Source of the DNA: Halomonas sp. YLGW01
GTDB lineage: Bacteria; Pseudomonadota; Gammaproteobacteria; Pseudomonadales; Halomonadaceae
NCBI RefSeq assembly: GCF_014840935.1
Contig: NZ_CP062005.1
Location: 186,001 to 250,000 of the forward strand
Length of the DNA stretch: 64,000 nucleotides
Direction of reading: 5' to 3'
Part shown: piece by piece, positions 61,503 through 64,000 of the stretch
How positions within the stretch are numbered: the stretch's first letter is position 1
Layout: each line of letters opens with the position of its first letter
The notes under the pieces: model-generated
Database searches by the model: none
What the model was told of the DNA's origin: nothing
Seen by the model: only the letters and a program-made list of their open reading frames with translations
Made by a program: the position numbers and the translations under genes

Positions 61503-61586
61503 GTTCGTTCGTTGGCTTTCGCCTCTTTCTCCGTTTAGCTCCTTTCGCCGAGTGATCCCACCCCGGCGGCGCGGCTGATGGCAACA

Positions 61587-61617
61587 AAAGGCCCCGCCGG
61601 CAGTCGCCGGCAGGGCC
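61587..61617 (-). terminator. uvrA terminator
   Basis: On the minus strand a 12-bp GC-rich stem (61590-61601 with 61606-61617, one mismatch) is followed by TTTTG, 28 bp after the uvrA stop. It faces the alpha operon terminator. Confidence 0.85.
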
Positions 61618-61644
61618 AGATGCGTAGTCTTACGGTGTGAGGCC

Positions 61645-64000
<2,356 letters not shown>

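Noticed and set aside
60022..61587. 521-codon open frame antisense to rpoA and rplQ
   Set aside because: It covers two well conserved genes, runs past their terminator, and shows no recognisable domain.

Overview
The window is high-GC gammaproteobacterial chromosome, most likely from the Halomonadaceae (Halomonas or a close relative). The evidence is the 16S rRNA sequence, a gene order that closely follows Pseudomonas (dksA-gluQ-cbrA-cbrB-pcnB-folK-panBCD; pilU-pilT-yggS-proC-yggT-metX-metW; tyrS-rrn-birA-coaX-tRNAs-secE-nusG), and a gammaproteobacterial rpoBC/str/S10/spc/alpha superoperon. The genus is inferred by eye, without a database search. No insertion sequence, prophage, CRISPR array or integrase was seen.

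Layout. 1-447: 5' part of a biosynthetic thiolase (minus). 719-4808: panD, panC, panB, folK and pcnB (minus). 4936-5442: a noncoding stretch on the minus strand with a sigma-54 promoter, eight CAACAA-type motifs and a terminator, read here as a CrcZ-like Hfq/Crc-sequestering RNA. 5721-7112: its presumed activator cbrB. 7090-7584: a decayed remnant of the partner kinase gene cbrA. 7689-9197: gluQ and dksA. 9416-12617: an aminotransferase, sfsA, a Rieske protein and a ChaN-like protein. 12654-17359: the minus-strand run yggS-proC-yggT-metX-metW-DUF4426. 17397-19612: pilT and pilU. 19734-22227: anmK and tyrS, divergent. 22508-28222: a complete rrn operon (16S, tRNA-Ile, tRNA-Ala, 23S, 5S) with tandem promoters, boxA sites and two terminators. 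28484-31911: birA, coaX, tRNA-Tyr/Gly/Thr/Trp, secE and nusG. 32040-43040: rplKA, rplJL and rpoBC. 43191-47573: str operon (rpsL, rpsG, fusA, tuf). 47740-61434: S10, spc and alpha operons. 61645-64000: 3' part of uvrA (minus).

How it fits together. Most of the window is the growth-rate machinery: rRNA, tRNAs, ribosomal proteins, RNA polymerase, elongation factors and Sec translocase. DksA, which acts with ppGpp on rRNA promoters, is encoded here too, and both rrn promoters have GC-rich discriminators. The pan genes and coaX supply pantothenate and phosphopantothenate for CoA.

The most unusual part is 4936-7584. CbrB, its sigma-54 target promoter and the CA-motif RNA look intact, while CbrA is reduced to part of its ATPase domain and carries an in-frame stop. 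This suggests a carbon-catabolite-repression RNA circuit outside Pseudomonas that has lost its dedicated sensor at this locus.
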